This document shows, one piece after another, positions 60,035 through 64,000 of a stretch of 64,000 nt of DNA; the first letter of the stretch is position 1; the number at the start of each line of letters is the position of its first letter. A model generated the notes under the pieces. That model saw only the letters and a program-made list of their open reading frames with translations, was not told where the DNA came from and ran no database searches. The stretch is taken from the NCBI GenBank assembly GCA_903825305.1, contig CAIKAC010000005.1, forward strand, positions 62,001 through 126,000, read 5' to 3'. Origin of the DNA: an uncultured Actinomycetes bacterium (GTDB lineage Bacteria; Actinomycetota; Acidimicrobiia; Acidimicrobiales; RAAP-2). Position numbers and translations under genes: made by a program.

Positions 60035-62080
60035 ATGGCTGTGCGTATCATCCTTGGCCTTGGCGTCACCATTGTGTGTTTCGCTATTGCAGGACGTCGG
60101 TTTCACTGGCTCTCCAAGCTGATTCGATCAGGTCAACCGGCCAAGCGTCCCTATCAAGGCTTTGCGCGTGCTGCTGAAGCTGAAGTTGTAGAAGTTGCCG
60201 GTCAGAAGAAGATTCTCAAGTGGACGATTCCCGGTCTTGCTCACTTCTTCACCATGTGGGGCTTTACGGTCTTGCTCCTCACCATCATCGAGGCCTACGG
60301 CGCACTGTTTAACCGCAACTTCCACATTCCCCTCATCGGAACCTGGTCAGCAGTTGGTTTCATCGAAGACTTCTTCGCCGTTGCGGTGTTGATTTCTCTG
60401 GGTGTGTTCTCCATCATTCGTTTGAAGAATGCTCCGGCTCGCAAACAACGCGAATCTCGGTTCTATGGTTCGCACACGGGCGCGGCGTGGTTAGTCCTTG
60501 CCATGATCGCTGCAGTCATCGTGACCTTGTTGCTCTATCGGGCCGAACAAGAGAAGATGGGGCACTTCCCCTTCCAAAACAATGCGTGGGCTTTTGCCAG
60601 TTATGAGCTGGCCAAGATTCTTCCCGGTGGCTCACTCGGCAACGTTCTTGAAACCGTGTTCTTGTTGGCCAACGTTGCCGTGATTGCCGGCTTCATGGTC
60701 TTTGTTTCGTACTCCAAGCACCTGCACATCTTCATGGCGCCCATCAACATCGCGACGTCGCGTCGTCCACGCGCGCTAGGTGGTCTCGACAAGACCCCCG
60801 ACATGGACATGGAAAATGTCACCGAGGACACCGTCTTTGGCGTTGGGAAAATCGATGACTTCACTTGGAAGCAGATGCTGGACTTTGCCACCTGTACCGA
60901 GTGTGGGCGTTGCCAGTCAGTGTGTCCTGCTTGGAACACAGGCAAGCCGCTCAGCCCGAAACTGCTCATCATGGGCCTTCGCGACAACATGTTCGCCTCG
61001 GCCAATCGACTGCTTGGTGAAGGAGGCGACAGTGTCGCCGAAGCCGAGACCTTGGTGCCCTCGGTGATTGATCCCGACGTGCTCTGGAGTTGCACGACTT
61101 GTGGTTCTTGTGTTGAACAGTGCCCGGTAGACATCGAGCACGTTGATGCCATCATCGATATGCGTCGCTACGAAGTGTTGATGGAGTCACGCTTCCCAAC
61201 GGAAGCTGGATTGTTGCTTCGCAACATGGAAAACCAAGGCGATCCGTGGGGCCTTGGTGGTTCCAAGCGGGCCGATTGGCTGGCGAACTTGGACTTTGAC
61301 GTCCCCGTCATCAGCGGCGAAATTCCCGACGACGTGGAATACCTCTACTGGGTGGGTTGTGCAGGAGCACTTGATGACCGTGGTCGCAAGCAGGCTGAAT
61401 CAACAGCGCGCATGCTGCACCGCGCAGGTGTCACCTTTGGCATCTTGGGCCCCCAAGAGAACTGCTCGGGTGACCCGGCTCGTCGTATGGGTAACGAGTA
61501 CCTCTTCCAAGAGATGGCCAAGGCCAACATTGAAACGCTCAACGGCGTGGGCACCAAGAAGATTGTGGCTTCATGCCCGCACTGCTTTAACACCATCAAG
61601 AACGAATACCCCTCACTCGGTGGTGAGTTCGAAGTCATTCACCACGCCGAGTTGCTCGCGCACCTGGTCAAGACTGGTGCGCTCACCGCTGGGGGCGGCT
61701 ACCAAGGCACCGTGACCTATCACGACCCTTGTTACCTCGGACGTCACAACCGCGTCTTGGCTGAGCCCCGTGAAGTACTCGATGCCATCCCTGGCGTGAA
61801 GCAGGTCGAAATGGGTCGTTGCCGGGAAAAGGGTTTCTGCTGTGGAGCCGGTGGCGCACGGATGTGGATGGAAGAAAACATCGGCAAACGCGTCAACATG
61901 GAGCGAGCCGAAGAAGCTTTGGGAACCGGCGCCGACATCGTGTCGACAGCGTGTCCTTTCTGCATGATCATGCTTGATGACGCGGTCCAAGCACAGGGCC
62001 GTGGCGATGAAGTCCGCGTGATGGACATTTCTCAAGTAGTGGAAGCGTCGCTTGAGGCAGCTCCTGCGTCCAATAGCTGA
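60035..62080 (+). CDS. EtfD-like membrane Fe-S oxidoreductase (HdrE/NarI-like, two 4Fe-4S, CCG domains)
   Basis: A 681-residue membrane protein. The N-terminal third has about six helices of a NarI/gamma-type heme b domain ([36 protein letters not shown]). Two ferredoxin motifs follow: [14 protein letters not shown] and [12 protein letters not shown]. The C-terminal part has two CCG-type domains ([29 protein letters not shown]). Rv0338c/EtfD of mycobacteria has this architecture and passes electrons from beta-oxidation flavoproteins to the quinone pool. The same role here is likely but inferred. Confidence 0.85.
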   Translation: MAVRIILGLGVTIVCFAIAGRRFHWLSKLIRSGQPAKRPYQGFARAAEAEVVEVAGQKKILKWTIPGLAHFFTMWGFTVLLLTIIEAYGALFNRNFHIPLIGTWSAVGFIEDFFAVAVLISLGVFSIIRLKNAPARKQRESRFYGSHTGAAWLVLAMIAAVIVTLLLYRAEQEKMGHFPFQNNAWAFASYELAKILPGGSLGNVLETVFLLANVAVIAGFMVFVSYSKHLHIFMAPINIATSRRPRALGGLDKTPDMDMENVTEDTVFGVGKIDDFTWKQMLDFATCTECGRCQSVCPAWNTGKPLSPKLLIMGLRDNMFASANRLLGEGGDSVAEAETLVPSVIDPDVLWSCTTCGSCVEQCPVDIEHVDAIIDMRRYEVLMESRFPTEAGLLLRNMENQGDPWGLGGSKRADWLANLDFDVPVISGEIPDDVEYLYWVGCAGALDDRGRKQAESTARMLHRAGVTFGILGPQENCSGDPARRMGNEYLFQEMAKANIETLNGVGTKKIVASCPHCFNTIKNEYPSLGGEFEVIHHAELLAHLVKTGALTAGGGYQGTVTYHDPCYLGRHNRVLAEPREVLDAIPGVKQVEMGRCREKGFCCGAGGARMWMEENIGKRVNMERAEEALGTGADIVSTACPFCMIMLDDAVQAQGRGDEVRVMDISQVVEASLEAAPASNS

Positions 62081-62085
62081 TTGGG

Positions 62086-62157
62086 CCAAGTCTGATTTTG
62101 TTCATGCTGCGTTAACAACGCAGGAACAGCTGCGAAATCCTCCTCGTTGAGACTTGG
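62086..62157 (+). promoter_or_regulatory. Structured leader upstream of amtB with possible GlnR site
   Basis: An 8-bp pair CCAAGTCT (62086-62093) / AGACTTGG (62150-62157) encloses a perfect hairpin CTGCGTT/AACGCAG (62107-62123). Inside lies TTAAC-n6-GGAAC (62112-62127 region), one mismatch from the GlnR consensus GTNAC-n6-GNAAC. Either an RNA leader or a regulator site for ammonium genes is suggested. Not established. Confidence 0.35.
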
Positions 62158-62227
62158 ATTCACAAGAAGCCCTCATTCGTCGACGCTGTCGGTGGGTGAT
62201 GGCCTCCAAGCGAGAGGAGAATGACGC

Positions 62228-63625
62228 GTGTTGTACGCAGTCACGAATATCCCATACCCCGGGTGGGTAAACCCAGGCGATAACACCTGGCAACTCGTTG
62301 CGGCCACCTTGGTGGGCCTCATGAGTCTTCCCGGCATCGCCGTGTTGTACGGCGGGTTGCTGCAGCGCAAATGGGTCGTCAACACCATGCTGATGGTCTT
62401 TTCGGGCTTCAGCTTGGTGGTGCTGGTCTGGATCCTCTGGGGTTACAACCTCGGCTTTGGACCGCTCGCTCACTTGGGAAGTACCGGATCATTCTGGTCA
62501 GGCTTCATTGGCAAGTTCCACCCCATCACGAGTCACTACGGTGAGCAGAACCAAGCTGTCTCTGGTGCAAACACGCTGATTCCCTTCCACTACTCGACGG
62601 CCACGCTGGCGTACTTCCAGTTGGTCTTCGCCGCGATCACACCTCTGCTGTTCTTGGGCTCGCTGCTGAGCCGCTTTAAGTTCAAGGCTTGGCTGTTGTT
62701 TGTGCCGCTGTGGATTACCTTCGTCTACTGCGTGAATGCGGCGCTCCTCTGGGGTGGTGGCTTCTTCGCTCAAAAGGGCGCCGTTGACTATTCCGGTGGC
62801 TACGTCATTCACCTTTCAGCTGGTGTGACCGGCTTCGTGGCTGCAGCCATTGTTGGTCCTCGCTTGGCTCGTGACCGCAACCACGCACTCCCCAACAACT
62901 TGATGATGGTGGCTATTGGTGCCGGCATCTTGTGGTTGGGTTGGAACGGCTTTAACGGCGGTGACCCCTTCTATGCCGGCATCGATGCGGCTTCAGCGGT
63001 GCTCAACACCAACGTGGCAACCGCAGCTGGACTCCTCACCTGGATGGGCATGGACATGGTGTTCACCAAGGAACATAAGCCAACCTTCTTGGGAGCCATT
63101 AACGGCATGATCTGTGGTCTGGTCGGCATCACGCCTTCGGCTGGCTGGGTCGATGGCTATGGCGCGATCTTGGTTGGTCTGATTTGCTCGACCATCGTGT
63201 GGTTCGCTTGGAATTATCTCTCCAAGGTTCGCCCCTTCTCCAAGGTCGACGACGCACTGGGCGTGGTCTACACCCACGGCATCGCCGGACTCTGCGGCGG
63301 CCTGTTGGTTGGGCTTCTCGCCGACCCAGGCATGGTGGAATACGGCGTAGCTGGCAAGAACTACACCGGCTCTGGATCATTCAGCGTCGGCGGATGGTTC
63401 TACACGCACAGTTTCCACCAGCTGTGGGAGCAGTTCTTGGCGGCGGTATGGGTGATTAGCTTCTCGGCCATTGCCACGGCGATCTTGCTCTACATCGTCA
63501 AGTTCGTCTGCCGAGGCTTGCGTGAATCTGATGAGGTCCTCGAGATTGGTGACCTCGCCATCCACGATGAAGAAGCCTTCCCTCGTGAAACCTTCGCCGA
63601 GCGTGTGTCGTCGCTTTCTCGATGA
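62228..63625 (+). CDS. amtB: Ammonium transporter
   Basis: Eleven-to-twelve-helix Amt channel of 465 residues. Twin pore histidines lie in GYVIHLSAGVTGF and VYTHGIAGL. Typical motifs are GIAVLYGGLLQRKWVVNT, FHYSTATLAYFQLVFAAITP and LGWNGFNGGD. GTG 62228 follows GAGAGGAG. The glnB-type PII gene follows 52 bases later, a classic pair. The C-terminal tail (about 40 residues, acidic then basic) should contact PII. Confidence 0.95.
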   Translation: MLYAVTNIPYPGWVNPGDNTWQLVAATLVGLMSLPGIAVLYGGLLQRKWVVNTMLMVFSGFSLVVLVWILWGYNLGFGPLAHLGSTGSFWSGFIGKFHPITSHYGEQNQAVSGANTLIPFHYSTATLAYFQLVFAAITPLLFLGSLLSRFKFKAWLLFVPLWITFVYCVNAALLWGGGFFAQKGAVDYSGGYVIHLSAGVTGFVAAAIVGPRLARDRNHALPNNLMMVAIGAGILWLGWNGFNGGDPFYAGIDAASAVLNTNVATAAGLLTWMGMDMVFTKEHKPTFLGAINGMICGLVGITPSAGWVDGYGAILVGLICSTIVWFAWNYLSKVRPFSKVDDALGVVYTHGIAGLCGGLLVGLLADPGMVEYGVAGKNYTGSGSFSVGGWFYTHSFHQLWEQFLAAVWVISFSAIATAILLYIVKFVCRGLRESDEVLEIGDLAIHDEEAFPRETFAERVSSLSR

Positions 63626-63662
63626 CCACGCAAGGCACCATGATGTTGACAGTTCTGATTAA

Positions 63663-64000
<338 letters not shown>

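Overview
The window reads as one contiguous piece of an actinobacterial chromosome, most likely class Acidimicrobiia or a close relative. The class is inferred from gene content and order; nothing in the window fixes a genus. The left third has the classic origin-region order of Actinobacteria: dnaN-dnaA-rpmH-rnpA-yidD-yidC-jag-rsmG-parA-parB, then cwlM-trxA-trxB, degV, murJ, a DUF6049 gene and cca. After that come ino1, a PadR regulator, a DUF5318 gene and panB, then rpsF-ssb-rpsR-rplI and dnaB. No rRNA, CRISPR array, insertion sequence or prophage was seen. Packing is dense, with many 1-4 base start/stop overlaps and several convergent gene pairs that share stop-codon bases.

Positions 1-9.5 kb hold the replication and segregation hub. 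DnaA boxes lie on both sides of dnaA. Four ParB-binding parS sites sit in the rsmG-parA gap, and two more perfect DnaA boxes lie just upstream of dnaB at 21.9 kb. Positions 8-18.5 kb hold envelope and redox genes: a CwlM-like amidase homologue, thioredoxin and its reductase, the lipid II flippase MurJ, and inositol phosphate synthase. Positions 20-23.4 kb hold the ribosomal protein/SSB operon, in which S18 carries an unusual Arg-Gly plus acidic tail, followed by a strong terminator and the replicative helicase gene.

Positions 23-31 kb are mixed accessory and housekeeping genes: two MFS transporters, a secreted Cys-repeat protein, an SDR, rlmN, a peroxiredoxin and an orphan RegX3-like response regulator. 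The regulator's upstream region carries a possible C-rich-loop small RNA. Positions 31.8-37 kb are a probable iron(III) ABC importer (binding protein, fused permease, ATPase) coupled translationally to a polytopic protein with two ExxE motifs and a small membrane protein. Positions 37-41 kb hold a secreted lipase, a multi-membrane glycosyltransferase-like protein and a UDP-sulfoquinovose synthase (SQD1) homologue. Positions 41-56.5 kb contain an LLM oxidoreductase, an ABC exporter pair, an FN3 protein, an OYE-family enzyme, a D-Ala-D-Ala carboxypeptidase, ilvD, a processive GT2 synthase with an overlapping tiny membrane partner, a sulfite-exporter-type TauE protein and a FUSC-like exporter.

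Positions 56.4-57.6 kb hold a two-gene XRE regulator/nucleotidyltransferase module under a 26-bp perfect palindrome, next to tRNA-Gly(CCC). This is the best candidate for an independent toxin-antitoxin-type system in the window. The right end has a second D-Ala-D-Ala carboxypeptidase, a secreted protein, dcd, an EtfD-like membrane Fe-S oxidoreductase, and amtB-glnB(glnK) for ammonium uptake and nitrogen sensing; the last gene runs off the window.
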